The position numbers were made by a program, and so were the translations under genes. Of a stretch of 64,000 bases of DNA, positions 8,035 through 16,381 are shown piece after piece; the first letter of the stretch is position 1, and every line of letters starts with the position of its first letter. A model generated the notes under the pieces. It worked only from the letters and a program-made list of their open reading frames with translations, ran no database searches and was not told the origin of the DNA. This DNA comes from an uncultured Allobosea sp. Lineage in GTDB: Bacteria > Pseudomonadota > Alphaproteobacteria > Rhizobiales > Beijerinckiaceae. The stretch lies in the NCBI RefSeq assembly GCF_945957345.1, contig NZ_CAMFKW010000004.1, positions 104,633-168,632 of the forward strand, given 5' to 3'.

Positions 8035-9556
8035 GCGGAACACGTATTTCGACTCGGTCTCGCTGATGTCGGTGACCGGGCGGGCCAATGCCGTCGCCGG
8101 TGTCGACCAGGCGATGATCGGCATGGGCACCGCCATGAACAAGGAGGTGCTCCAGAACGTCGGCATGCTGACGCCGGAGGCGGCAGAGGCCCAGAGCGGC
8201 GACCTGATGATCGTGGTGCGCTCGGCGTCCGACGAGATCGCCGAACAGGCACTGGTCGAGATCGACGAGTTGTTCAAGCAGAAGGGCGGCAGCGAGAGCG
8301 GCCGCAAGATGAACTACGCGACGATCGAGTCCGCCGTCGCCCATGTGCCCGGCGCCAATCTCGCGATCATCGCGGTGGCCGGCGAGTTCGCCAGCCGCGA
8401 GGCGCGCCGCGCTCTGGAGAGCGGCCTGCATGTCATGATGTTCAGCGACAACGTCTCGATCGAGGACGAGGTCGCCCTCAAGACGCTCGCCCATGACAAG
8501 GGCCTGCTGATGATGGGGCCGGATTGCGGCACCGCCTATATCGGCGGCATCGGCCTGTGCTTCGCCAATGCGGTGCGCGCCGGCAATATCGGCATCGTCG
8601 GCGCCTCCGGCACCGGCAGCCAGGAGGTTGCGGCCCGTATCCATGATTTCGGCGGCGGCATCACTCAGATCATCGGCACCGGCGGCCGTGACCTCAACGA
8701 GAAGGTCGGCGGCATCATGATGATCGACGGCATCAACGCGCTCGCCCGCGATCCGGCGACCGAGGTGATCGTGCTGGTCTCCAAGCCTCCCGCGAAATCG
8801 GTGCAGGACAAGGTGCTGGCGGCTGCTGCGGCCTGCGGCAAGCCGGTCGTGGCCTGCCTGCTCGGCGGCCCGGAGGAGGCCGTCACCAAGGCCGGTCTCC
8901 AGTTCGGCAAAACCACCAAGGAGGCCGCGCTGAAGGCGGTCATCCTCGGCGGCAAGAAGGAGGGGGAGATCAACAAGCGGGCGCTCAACCTGCCGCTGAT
9001 CGCCGAGACCCGCGCCAAACTGAAGCCGGAGCAGCGCTATATCCGCGCGCTGCTCTGCGGCGGTACGCTCTGCGAGGAGATGATGCTGATCGCCAAGGAG
9101 AGCTACGACAACGTCTACAGCAACATCGCCAAGGACCCGGCGCGCAAGCTGAAGGACGTCTCCACCAGCATCGAGCATACCTTCATCGATTTCGGCGACG
9201 ACGACTTCACACGTGGTCGGCCGCACCCGATGATCGATCCCTCCCAGCGCCTTGCGCGATTAGTGCAGGAGGCGCGCGACCCGTCGGTCGGCGTCATCGT
9301 GCTCGATTTCATCCTCGGCTACGGCGCCCATGAGGACCCGGCCGGCGTGATGATCCCCGCCCTGGTCGAAGCCAAGCAGATCGCGGCGGCGGAAGGCCGC
9401 CATCTCGAGATCCTCGGCTATGTCCTCGGCACGGATCTCGACAGCCAGTCGCTCGCCGAGCAGACGGCCAAGCTTTCGGAAGTCGGCGTCACCATCGCCA
9501 GCAGCTGCACCAATGCCGGCCTGTTGGCGCGCGGTTTCGTCTCCAAGGAGAACTGA
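8012..9556 (+). CDS. allF: FdrA/AllF-like acyl-CoA synthetase-fold protein
   Basis: 514 residues, close to E. coli FdrA (AllF). The N-terminal region resembles the CoA-binding (Rossmann) and ligase domains of succinyl-CoA synthetase alpha (GIVGASGTGSQEVAARIHDF at about 190-210; MMGPDCGTAYIGG before it). The ATG at 8012 is chosen because GGAG lies just upstream and the protein begins MAIKTAIKRNTYFDSVSLMS, a typical FdrA start; the frame extends further 5' only as a shadow inside allH. With AllG and AllH it should form the carbamoyltransferase acting on oxalurate/oxamate in the cytoplasm. Confidence 0.87.
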   Translation: MAIKTAIKRNTYFDSVSLMSVTGRANAVAGVDQAMIGMGTAMNKEVLQNVGMLTPEAAEAQSGDLMIVVRSASDEIAEQALVEIDELFKQKGGSESGRKMNYATIESAVAHVPGANLAIIAVAGEFASREARRALESGLHVMMFSDNVSIEDEVALKTLAHDKGLLMMGPDCGTAYIGGIGLCFANAVRAGNIGIVGASGTGSQEVAARIHDFGGGITQIIGTGGRDLNEKVGGIMMIDGINALARDPATEVIVLVSKPPAKSVQDKVLAAAAACGKPVVACLLGGPEEAVTKAGLQFGKTTKEAALKAVILGGKKEGEINKRALNLPLIAETRAKLKPEQRYIRALLCGGTLCEEMMLIAKESYDNVYSNIAKDPARKLKDVSTSIEHTFIDFGDDDFTRGRPHPMIDPSQRLARLVQEARDPSVGVIVLDFILGYGAHEDPAGVMIPALVEAKQIAAAEGRHLEILGYVLGTDLDSQSLAEQTAKLSEVGVTIASSCTNAGLLARGFVSKEN

Positions 9557-9558
9557 TC

Positions 9559-11004
9559 ATGTCCAGCATCAACGACCTGTTCAGCAAGGTCAGCGTCATC
9601 AATGTCGGCCTCGAAATGTTCAAGGACGACATCGAGAAGCAGGGCGGCACCGCCGTCCATCTCGACTGGCGCCCGCCGGCCGGCGGCAAGCCTGAACTGA
9701 TCGACGCGCTCGAAGCGCTGGCGCGCCCGGAGATCGCGGCCCGCATCGCGAAGGCGAACCAGGAGGCTGTCGAGCGCATCCTGAAGTCGCAACCCGTGCT
9801 GGTCGGCTTCGGTCCGGCGCTGGAGGTTGTGCCCGGGATGACCAAGACCACCATCCTGCATGCCGGCCCGCCGATCACCTGGGAGCGGATGTCCGGCCCG
9901 ATGAAGGGCGCGGTTACCGGCGCGCTGGTCTTCGAGGGGCTGGCCAAGAACCTGGAGGAGGCGGCGGCGCTGGCGGCTTCCGGCGAGATCACCTTCTCTC
10001 CCTGCCACGAGCATAACTGCGTGGGCTCGATGGCTGGCGTGACCTCGGCCTCGATGTTCATGCACATCGTCAAGAACAAGACCTATGGCAACGTCGCCTA
10101 CACCAATCTCAGCGAGCAGCTCTCCAAGATCCTGCGCATGGGCGCCAATGACGAGACCGTCATCGCCCGATTGAACTGGATGCGCGACGTTCTCGGCCCG
10201 ATCCTGCGCGAAGCCATGCAGATCGCCGGCGAGATCGACCTGCGCCTGCTGCTCTCGCAGGCACTGCACATGGGCGACGAGTGCCATAACCGCAATGTGG
10301 CGGGCACGACGATCCTGATCCAGAAGCTCGCGCCCTTCATCCTGGAGACCTCGTTCACGACGGCCCAGAAGCGCGAGGCCTTCGATTTCGTCGCCAGCAG
10401 CGACTACTTCTCCGGCCCGACCTGGATGGCGATGTGCAAATGCGCGCTCGACGCTGCCCATGGCGTCGAACATTCCACCATCCTGACGACCATGTGCCGC
10501 AATGGTGTCGAGTTCGGCATCCGCATCAGCGGCGTACCGGGCTTCACCTGGTTCACCGGCCCGGCGCAGAAGGTCATCGGTCCGATGTTCGCCGGCTACA
10601 AGCCGGAGGATTCCGGCCTCGATATCGGCGACAGCGCGATCACCGAGACCTATGGCATCGGCGGCTTCGCCATGGCGGCGGCCCCGGCCATCGTGCCGCT
10701 CGTCGGCGGCACGGTCGACGAGGCCATCGGCTTCTCGGTCCGCATGGCCGAAATCACCACGGCCGAGAACCCGAACGTCACGGTGCCCCTGCTCAACTTC
10801 AAGGGCGTGCCGACCGGCATCGACATGCGCAAGGTGCTGCAGACCGGGATCATGCCCGTCATCAACACCGCCATCGCCCATAAGGAAGCCGGCATCGGCA
10901 TGATCGGCGCCGGCATCACCTATCCGCCGATGGAGGCTTTCGAGAAGGCTCTGCTAGCTTTCGCGCGTCAGGAAGGCATCACCGACCAAAGCGTCGCGGC
11001 CTGA
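9559..11004 (+). CDS. allG: DUF1116 protein, YlbE/AllG-like
   Basis: 481 residues, two bases after the allF stop. It is a full-length DUF1116 protein like E. coli YlbE (AllG), with conserved-looking blocks such as FSPCHEHNCVGSMAGVTSAS and the His/Cys-containing MGDECHNRNVAGT. Those residues could bind metal or substrate; this is a suggestion from composition. It has no signal peptide. Context (allH, allF, allG, carbamate kinase in a row) supports a role in the oxamate carbamoyltransferase complex that releases carbamoyl phosphate from oxalurate. Confidence 0.86.
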   Translation: MSSINDLFSKVSVINVGLEMFKDDIEKQGGTAVHLDWRPPAGGKPELIDALEALARPEIAARIAKANQEAVERILKSQPVLVGFGPALEVVPGMTKTTILHAGPPITWERMSGPMKGAVTGALVFEGLAKNLEEAAALAASGEITFSPCHEHNCVGSMAGVTSASMFMHIVKNKTYGNVAYTNLSEQLSKILRMGANDETVIARLNWMRDVLGPILREAMQIAGEIDLRLLLSQALHMGDECHNRNVAGTTILIQKLAPFILETSFTTAQKREAFDFVASSDYFSGPTWMAMCKCALDAAHGVEHSTILTTMCRNGVEFGIRISGVPGFTWFTGPAQKVIGPMFAGYKPEDSGLDIGDSAITETYGIGGFAMAAAPAIVPLVGGTVDEAIGFSVRMAEITTAENPNVTVPLLNFKGVPTGIDMRKVLQTGIMPVINTAIAHKEAGIGMIGAGITYPPMEAFEKALLAFARQEGITDQSVAA

Positions 11005-11102
11005 AGACTGCCGCGGGCCGTCTCCAAGCGGCCCGCGTTCCACGCCAACGAACAATACAGCATGCGTCGCGACCTGCCGGCCGGCGCGTGGGAGGAGGAT
11101 TC

Positions 11103-12086
11103 ATGACTTCGATCGACGCCGTTCCGGATCGCCTGATCATCGCCATCGGCGGCAACGCCATCCATCCCGAGGGCATCCGCGGCACGGCCGAGGAGCAGGA
11201 AAAGCTCGCCGCCGAGACGGGCGCGGCCCTGCTGCCGCTGATGGAGCTCGGCTCGCAGCTCATCATCACCCATGGCAACGGGCCGGTCGTCGGCAAGATG
11301 CTGCTGCGCCATGCCATCGCCCGTCAGCGCGTCGCGCCGATGCCGCTCGACATCTGCGTCGCCCATAGCCAGGGCGGCATCGCCTATCTGCTGACGCAGG
11401 CGCTGGAGAACGCGCTGCGCGCCAAGGGCAATCCGCGCGAGGTGACCTGCGTGCTGACGCAGGTCGAGGTCGACCCGAACGACCCAGCCTTCCAGAACCC
11501 GTCGAAGCCGATCGGCTATTTCTACTCCGAGGAGGAGGCGAAGGCGCTGAGCGCCGAGATGGGCTGGCTGATGAAGGAGGATTCCGGCCGTGGCTACCGG
11601 CATGTCGTGCCCTCGCCGCTGCCGCAGCACATCGTCGATTTCGACCTCGTGCAGATCCTGGCGGAGCGCGGCGCGGTGGTGATTGCGGGCGGCGGCGGCG
11701 GTGTGCCGGTCGTGCGCCAGCCCGACGGCCAGAGCCATGGCGTCGAGGCCGTGATCGACAAAGACCGCACCACCGCCAAGATGGCGAATCTGCTGGGGAT
11801 CCAGGACATGATTATCCTGACCGCCGTGCCGCGCATCGCCGTGCATTTCGGCAAGCCGGAGCAGCGCTTCCTCGACCGCGTCAGCCTGTCGGAGATCAAG
11901 CGCCTGCATGAAGAGGGGCATTTCCCGCCCGGCAGTATGGGGCCGAAGGTCGATGCGGCCGTGCAGTTCATCGAGGGCGGCGGCCGGCGCTGCATCGTGG
12001 CGCGCATTGAGGACGCGGTTGCGGCGCTGCGCGGCGAGGCCGGCACCCAGATCGTCTCCGACGAGGCTTTCGCGGCGGCGGCTTGA
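11103..12086 (+). CDS. allK: carbamate kinase, YbcF/AllK-like
   Basis: 327 residues of the amino acid kinase family. The glycine loop LIIAIGGNAIHPEG is at the N-terminus, HGNGPVVGKML near residue 57, and DKDRTTAKM and PGSMGPKVDAAVQF in the C-terminal half; all are hallmarks of carbamate kinase. It converts carbamoyl phosphate + ADP to ATP + carbamate (then NH3 and CO2). The start at 11103 has a strong GGAGGA 5 bases upstream. Placed directly after allG, it would harvest ATP from the carbamoyl phosphate made by the AllFGH complex. A strong terminator follows at 12264. Confidence 0.9.
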   Translation: MTSIDAVPDRLIIAIGGNAIHPEGIRGTAEEQEKLAAETGAALLPLMELGSQLIITHGNGPVVGKMLLRHAIARQRVAPMPLDICVAHSQGGIAYLLTQALENALRAKGNPREVTCVLTQVEVDPNDPAFQNPSKPIGYFYSEEEAKALSAEMGWLMKEDSGRGYRHVVPSPLPQHIVDFDLVQILAERGAVVIAGGGGGVPVVRQPDGQSHGVEAVIDKDRTTAKMANLLGIQDMIILTAVPRIAVHFGKPEQRFLDRVSLSEIKRLHEEGHFPPGSMGPKVDAAVQFIEGGGRRCIVARIEDAVAALRGEAGTQIVSDEAFAAAA

Positions 12087-12117
12087 GGTTTTTCCGGGCC
12101 TCTCGCGCCTTCAAAGA

Positions 12118-12222
12118 ACGCAGTCATCCCGGGCGAAGCGAAGCGCAGACCCGGGATCCATGCCAGAACCTTTATCGGAAATGTTCCGGCATGGATCCCG
12201 GATCAAGTCCGGGATAACGGCG
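12118..12222. repeat. intergenic palindromic repeat, GGATCCATGCC type
   Basis: Within the 244-base gap after the carbamate kinase, CCCGGGATCCATGCC is followed after about 20 bases by GGCATGGATCCCGG, an imperfect inverted repeat. An outer pair (GTCATCCCGGGCG and CAAGTCCGGGATAAC) flanks it. The layout resembles short dispersed palindromes common between genes of Hyphomicrobiales. It does not code. Confidence 0.6.
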
Positions 12223-12263
12223 TGTTTCCGAGGGAGATGAACTGGCTTCCGTAAAATGTGCTG

Positions 12264-12297
12264 AAAAGGGCCGCCGGGATAACCGGTGGCCCTTTTT
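12264..12297. terminator. strong intrinsic terminator between convergent genes
   Basis: A stem of about 14 bp (AAAAGGGCCGCCGG with CCGGTGGCCCTTTT, one G-U pair) around a 5-base loop ends in a T-run on the plus strand. The A-run on the left makes it work for the minus strand as well. It separates the carbamate kinase from the convergent amidohydrolase at 12331. Confidence 0.85.
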
Positions 12298-12330
12298 TAC
12301 GCGCCCATGTACGGAGGCAGGATCGGCCCG

Positions 12331-13524
12331 TCAGGCGATCGGCTGGGTCAATTCGCCATGGCGGGCGACGATCCTGCCGCGCTTGACGACCGTGCGGTCG
12401 GCCGGGCGCTCGACGATGGCCTCGCAGACGGTCTCGCCTGGCAGGATCACGAAATCAGCCTTGCAGCCAACCGCGACGCCGTAATCCGCGATCTCCATCA
12501 CCTTGGCGCCCTGATAGGTGCAGACGTCGAGCGCCAGCTCCATCTCCTCGTCGCGGCGGAAATTGTTGCGCAGGCCGACCAGCGTCGCGCGCTCCAGCAT
12601 GTCGCCCATGCCATAGGGATTCCAGCTGTCGCGCACGCCGTCCGAGCCGCCGGCGATGACGATTCCGGCCTTGAGGCAGGCCATGACCGCGGGAGCCGGC
12701 GAGGAGGCGGGCGCCGTGGTGACCAGCGCGACGCGCTCCTTGGCGAGCTCGTCGATCAGGCGGCGGGCATGGTCGACATCGGGCATGCCTAGGCAGAAGG
12801 CGTGGCTGATCGCGACCTTGCCCTGCATGCCGAGCGCGCGGATGCGCTCCAGGATCAGGTCCATCGAGAAGGCGCCCATCTCGCCGCGCTCATGCAGGTG
12901 GATGTCGAGCGGGCGGCCGTATTTCTGGGCGAGGCCGAAGATCGCATCGAGATGGCCCTTCGGGTCGCGGTCGACGGCGCAGGGATCGAGGCCGCCGACG
13001 ACTTCGGCGCCCATCGCCATCGCCTGGTCGACCAACTCAAGCGTGCCGGGCCGGATCAGCAGGCCGGATTGTGCGAAGGCGACGATCTCGACATCGATCA
13101 CGTCCTTGAGCCGCTCACGCATGGCCATGACGCCCTCGATGCCGGCGAGGCCGGTCTCGGTGTCGATATCGACATGGCTGCGGATATGGGTGGTGCCCAT
13201 CTTGACCATCTGGGCGACGAGGCGACCGGACTGGCGGTCGGCGTCGATGCCGAATTCGCGGCGGTTGCGGCGCTCGGTCTCGATCTTGTCAATCAGGGCG
13301 GGGCCGGCGGTGTGCTTGTGCCAGCCCATGCCCCAGAAACTCTTGTCGAGATGGGTATGGGCCTCGACGAGGCCGGGGATCATCAGGCGCCCGCCGGCAT
13401 CGCAGCTCGTGTCGCCGCCGTTCGCACCGGCGCCGATCGCCGCGATGCGCCCGTCGCGGACCAGCACATCGGTCGCGGCGCCGCCGGCCGGGCGGACATT
13501 CCGGATCAAGAGGGTATCGGACAC
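12331..13524 (-). CDS. cytosine-deaminase-like amidohydrolase
   Basis: 397 residues of the amidohydrolase superfamily, cytosine deaminase/AtzC-like branch. Metal-site elements are visible: GLVEAHTHLDKS near residue 52, DIHLHERGEMG near 205, ISHAFCLG near 240 and the aspartate in GGSDGVRDSW near 293. Members deaminate or hydrolyse cytosine, creatinine-like or triazine-like rings, or N-substituted amides; the substrate cannot be set. It lies downstream of, and on the same strand as, the binding protein at 13768, but a minus-strand terminator sits between them. Its position beside purine/oxamate genes is consistent with nitrogen salvage. Confidence 0.83.
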   Translation of the reverse strand: MSDTLLIRNVRPAGGAATDVLVRDGRIAAIGAGANGGDTSCDAGGRLMIPGLVEAHTHLDKSFWGMGWHKHTAGPALIDKIETERRNRREFGIDADRQSGRLVAQMVKMGTTHIRSHVDIDTETGLAGIEGVMAMRERLKDVIDVEIVAFAQSGLLIRPGTLELVDQAMAMGAEVVGGLDPCAVDRDPKGHLDAIFGLAQKYGRPLDIHLHERGEMGAFSMDLILERIRALGMQGKVAISHAFCLGMPDVDHARRLIDELAKERVALVTTAPASSPAPAVMACLKAGIVIAGGSDGVRDSWNPYGMGDMLERATLVGLRNNFRRDEEMELALDVCTYQGAKVMEIADYGVAVGCKADFVILPGETVCEAIVERPADRTVVKRGRIVARHGELTQPIA

Positions 13525-13631
13525 GAGGCGTCTCCTTCTTCCAGACCGGCCTATGCCGGCTTCTCAACGTCGATGACGGCTTTGACTGCCTGACCATAGG
13601 ATCAGATCGTCGCAGCCGTCGGCATAAAAGA

Positions 13632-13659
13632 CGCCCCGCCGGTGTCGCGCGGCGGGGCG
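13632..13659 (-). terminator. intrinsic terminator of the binding-protein gene
   Basis: CGCCCCGCC and GGCGGGGCG form a perfect 9-bp stem around a 10-base loop. On the minus strand the stem is followed by TCTTTTAT. It lies about 110 bases past the stop of the solute-binding protein gene that ends at 13768. Confidence 0.75.
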
Positions 13660-13767
13660 AGTTGTCCACGGAGAGTGGGGCGTACCGAGCTTGACTCCCC
13701 GTGGAGGCATTCGGGCCACATACCCGCTTGCGTAGGTATGCGGCGGGGGAAGGGCATAGGGCCGGTC

Positions 13768-15372
13768 TCAGCCCTTGGCCGTCATCGTGAAGAAGAGCGG
13801 CCGCTGGAGCTGGATATCCGTGATGTTGCTCCGGTAGCCGCTGACGGTGGCGAAGCCGCCGAGCGGGATATAGGGCACGTCGATCAGCGCCTGCTTCTGG
13901 ATCTCCTCGCAGATCTTCTTCTGCGTGGCTTCATCGGGCGCATCGAGCCATTGCTGGCGCAGCTCCTCCAGGCGCGGCGCCGTCGGCCAGCCGACCCAGG
14001 CTTCGTTGCCGTTGCCGCGCAGGCCGATATGGCCGACCGGGTTGAAGTTGCTCATGCCCGACAGCGCGGTGAGGAAGACGTTCCAGCCGCCCTTGTCCGA
14101 TGGCTCCTTGCTGAGGCGACGCTGCATCAGTGTGCCCCAGTCCATCGCCTGGATGTCGACGTTGAGGCCGACCTGCTTCAGCGTGTCGGCGGCGAGCAGC
14201 GTGCAGGGATGCGTCCAAGGATAATCAACGGGATCGAGCACCACGACGCGCTCGCCATTGTAGCCGGCCGCTTTGATCTCCTCGGCGGCCTTTTTGATGT
14301 CGCGCGGGCTAGTGAAGACGTCGAGCCCGACATCGGTCGCCATAGGCGAATCCGGGCTGAAGAAGCCGACGCCGGACTGCCAGAACTCCTTGTTCTCCTC
14401 GCCGAAGGTGCCGGCCATGATCGCCTTCTGGTCGAAGGCCTTGAGCAGCGCGCGCCGGATCGCCGGGTTGTTGAAGGGCGGCTGGAGATGGTTGAAGCGC
14501 ATCACCGCGAAATTCGGCGTCGTGCGCGGCAAGAGCTTGATATTGGGATCGGCCTTGAGCACCGGCAGAAAATCGGCGCCGACCATCTCGATCATGTCGA
14601 TCTCGCCGGCCTGGAGGGCGGCGGCAGCGGTCGAGGCGTCGGGGATGATGTTCCAGACGATGCGCTCGAAATGCGCGATCTTGGGGCCTGCGGTATAGGT
14701 CGGCGGGAACGCGTCGCTGCGCGGCTTGTAGCCGGCGAATTTTTCGAAGACCGCCTTCGAGCCGGAAACCCACTGGTCTTTGGCGAAGCGATAGGGGCCG
14801 GAGCCGATGCTCTCGCGGATCTGCTCGGTCGGCGACGTGTTGGCGATGCGCTCCGGCATGATCGCCGGCATGTTCGAGCCGCTGGTGGCCAGCGTCATCG
14901 GCAGCAGCGGGAAGGGTTTCTTGAGCTTGAACTGAAGCGTGCGGTCGTCGACCGCGGTCATCGTGTCGACCACGCCGAGCAGGGCCGCACCCATGAAGTC
15001 GCGCTTGCCCCATCGGTTGATGCTGGCGACGCAATCCTTGGCGAGAACTGGCTTGCCGTCATGGAACTGCAGGCCGTCGCGCAGCTTGATCGTCCATTGC
15101 AGCTTGTCGTCCGAGATGGCGTGGCCCTCGGCCATCTGCGGGTGGACGTTGTAGTCCTTGTCGAAGCCGTAGAGCGTGTCGAACACCAGATGGCCGTAGA
15201 CCTGGACGATGGTCGAGGTGCTCCAGACGGGGTCGAGGATGTTCAGGTCCGCCTCGGGAATGTAGCGGAGTTCCTTCTTGCCGGCGGCATACGCCGGGGC
15301 AGTAAAGAACGGGGCCAGCTGCGTAAAGACAGCCGACCGCGCGGCGAGCTTCAGGAAATCGCGCCTATTCAT
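13768..15372 (-). CDS. family 5 (peptide/nickel-type) ABC substrate-binding protein
   Basis: 534 residues. The N-terminus MNRRDFLKLAARSAVF has a Tat-like RR-x-F-L-K motif before a hydrophobic stretch ending APAYA-AGK, so export through Tat and cleavage near residue 30 is likely. The body is a DppA/OppA-type SBP_bac_5 fold (for example GSGPYRFAKDQW, NNPAIRRALLKAFDQKAIM). Such proteins deliver peptides or other ligands to an ABC permease, but no permease or ATPase lies next to it, so it is an orphan here. Both neighbours (amidohydrolase, XRE-cupin regulator) are on the same strand. Confidence 0.88.
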   Translation of the reverse strand: MNRRDFLKLAARSAVFTQLAPFFTAPAYAAGKKELRYIPEADLNILDPVWSTSTIVQVYGHLVFDTLYGFDKDYNVHPQMAEGHAISDDKLQWTIKLRDGLQFHDGKPVLAKDCVASINRWGKRDFMGAALLGVVDTMTAVDDRTLQFKLKKPFPLLPMTLATSGSNMPAIMPERIANTSPTEQIRESIGSGPYRFAKDQWVSGSKAVFEKFAGYKPRSDAFPPTYTAGPKIAHFERIVWNIIPDASTAAAALQAGEIDMIEMVGADFLPVLKADPNIKLLPRTTPNFAVMRFNHLQPPFNNPAIRRALLKAFDQKAIMAGTFGEENKEFWQSGVGFFSPDSPMATDVGLDVFTSPRDIKKAAEEIKAAGYNGERVVVLDPVDYPWTHPCTLLAADTLKQVGLNVDIQAMDWGTLMQRRLSKEPSDKGGWNVFLTALSGMSNFNPVGHIGLRGNGNEAWVGWPTAPRLEELRQQWLDAPDEATQKKICEEIQKQALIDVPYIPLGGFATVSGYRSNITDIQLQRPLFFTMTAKG

Positions 15373-15692
15373 GTTTCGTCCCTGGTGTTGCCGAGTGATT
15401 TGTCTGGCTTCGACCGGGATCGCGAGGCTATGCGTCGGCAGCTTCGACTGTCGACGGCATAGGCATCGTCAAAGGGAGTCGAAGTATTATGCCCCGGAAT
15501 TGTTATATTGTTCGGGCATTATGATGAGACGCTCTCTCGGATTTTCAAATTAAATCATCCAATTATTATCATGCAGGAATCGAATGATGCGGCGTGGCGA
15601 CCCGCGTTGTCATTCCGGGTTCACGCCTGCGGCGCGCCCCGGAATGACAAGGGTGTGGCTTGCACCGGCTATAGCCAAATATCGATAGCGCC
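15373..15692. other. 320-base gap: promoter region of the binding protein and a palindromic repeat
   Basis: No gene is seen. The stretch is AT-rich compared with its surroundings between about 15485 and 15580 and contains an imperfect inverted repeat (TTATGCCCCGGAA and TTCGGGCATTAT, 15487-15521). That could be part of the control region of the minus-strand binding protein. A dispersed palindrome lies at 15607-15650. Confidence 0.5.
15607..15650. repeat. intergenic palindrome, GTCATTCCGGG type
   Basis: Perfect 13-base arms TTGTCATTCCGGG and CCCGGAATGACAA face each other across an 18-base loop. Palindromes with this ATTCCGGG/CCCGGAAT form are widespread between genes in Hyphomicrobiales. No T-run follows, so a terminator role is not supported. 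Confidence 0.7.
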
Positions 15693-16241
15693 CTAGAAAG
15701 TCGGCGGGGTGCAGGCGCTGACGATCTCGCAGGGAACCGGGCCGACGCAGCGGAAACGGTGCGGGCGGGTGCTCTCGAAATAATAGGCGTCGCCGGGGCC
15801 GAGGATGCGGCGTTCCTCGCCGACGGTCAGCTCCATGCGGCCGCTGATGACGACGCCCCCTTCCTCTCCCTCATGGGTCAGCATCACGCGGCCGGTATCG
15901 GCGCCGGGCTCGTAGCGCTCCTTGATGATCTGGAGCGCGCGGCCGAACAGGTTTTCGCCGACCTGGCGGAAGGAGATGCCGCCCTTGCCGATCTCGACCA
16001 GCTCCTCGGCTTGGTAGAAGACCTGCCGCGGCTTCTCCGGCTCGAAGGCGAAGAACTCAGAGAGGCTGATCGGAAGGCCGTCGAGGATGCGCTTGAGCAC
16101 GCCGACCGAGGGGTTCACCTCGTTGGCTTCGATCAGCGAGATCGAGGAATTGGTCACGCCGGCTTGTTTGGCGAGCGCGCGCTGCGACAGGCCGCGCTGC
16201 ATCCGGACATATCTGAGCCGGGCTCCGACATCGATATTCAT
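15693..16241 (-). CDS. XRE-cupin transcriptional regulator (PuuR-like)
   Basis: 182 residues. An N-terminal XRE helix-turn-helix (RLRYVRMQRGLSQRALAKQA) is joined to a C-terminal cupin sensor domain (LTHEGEEGGVVISGRMELTV). E. coli PuuR has the same build and represses putrescine use. The gene diverges from an omega-aminotransferase at 16382, so it probably controls that enzyme and responds to an amine or amino acid. The 140 bases between them contain AAACGTTT (16272-16279) and AT-rich sequence that could hold the operator, but no long palindrome. Confidence 0.87.
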   Translation of the reverse strand: MNIDVGARLRYVRMQRGLSQRALAKQAGVTNSSISLIEANEVNPSVGVLKRILDGLPISLSEFFAFEPEKPRQVFYQAEELVEIGKGGISFRQVGENLFGRALQIIKERYEPGADTGRVMLTHEGEEGGVVISGRMELTVGEERRILGPGDAYYFESTRPHRFRCVGPVPCEIVSACTPPTF

Positions 16242-16381
16242 CGCAGGCCTGTTCCTGATGTTCTCGATTTCAAACGTTTCCCAGATCGCCTCAAATTTTT
16301 CAAGGTGTTAAGCAATCACTGAAACAGACTTGTTGCGAAGACGAAAACATGAGCACTGACGGGCGACACAGGGAGGCCGTC

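Noticed and set aside
15600..15660. Repeat-like palindromes considered as a CRISPR or terminator
   Set aside because: Single unit with no spacers or periodicity and no T-run; it fits a dispersed intergenic palindrome better.
16272..16279. AAACGTTT as operator of the XRE-cupin regulator
   Set aside because: An 8-base palindrome alone is too short, and no second copy is seen at the divergent promoter.
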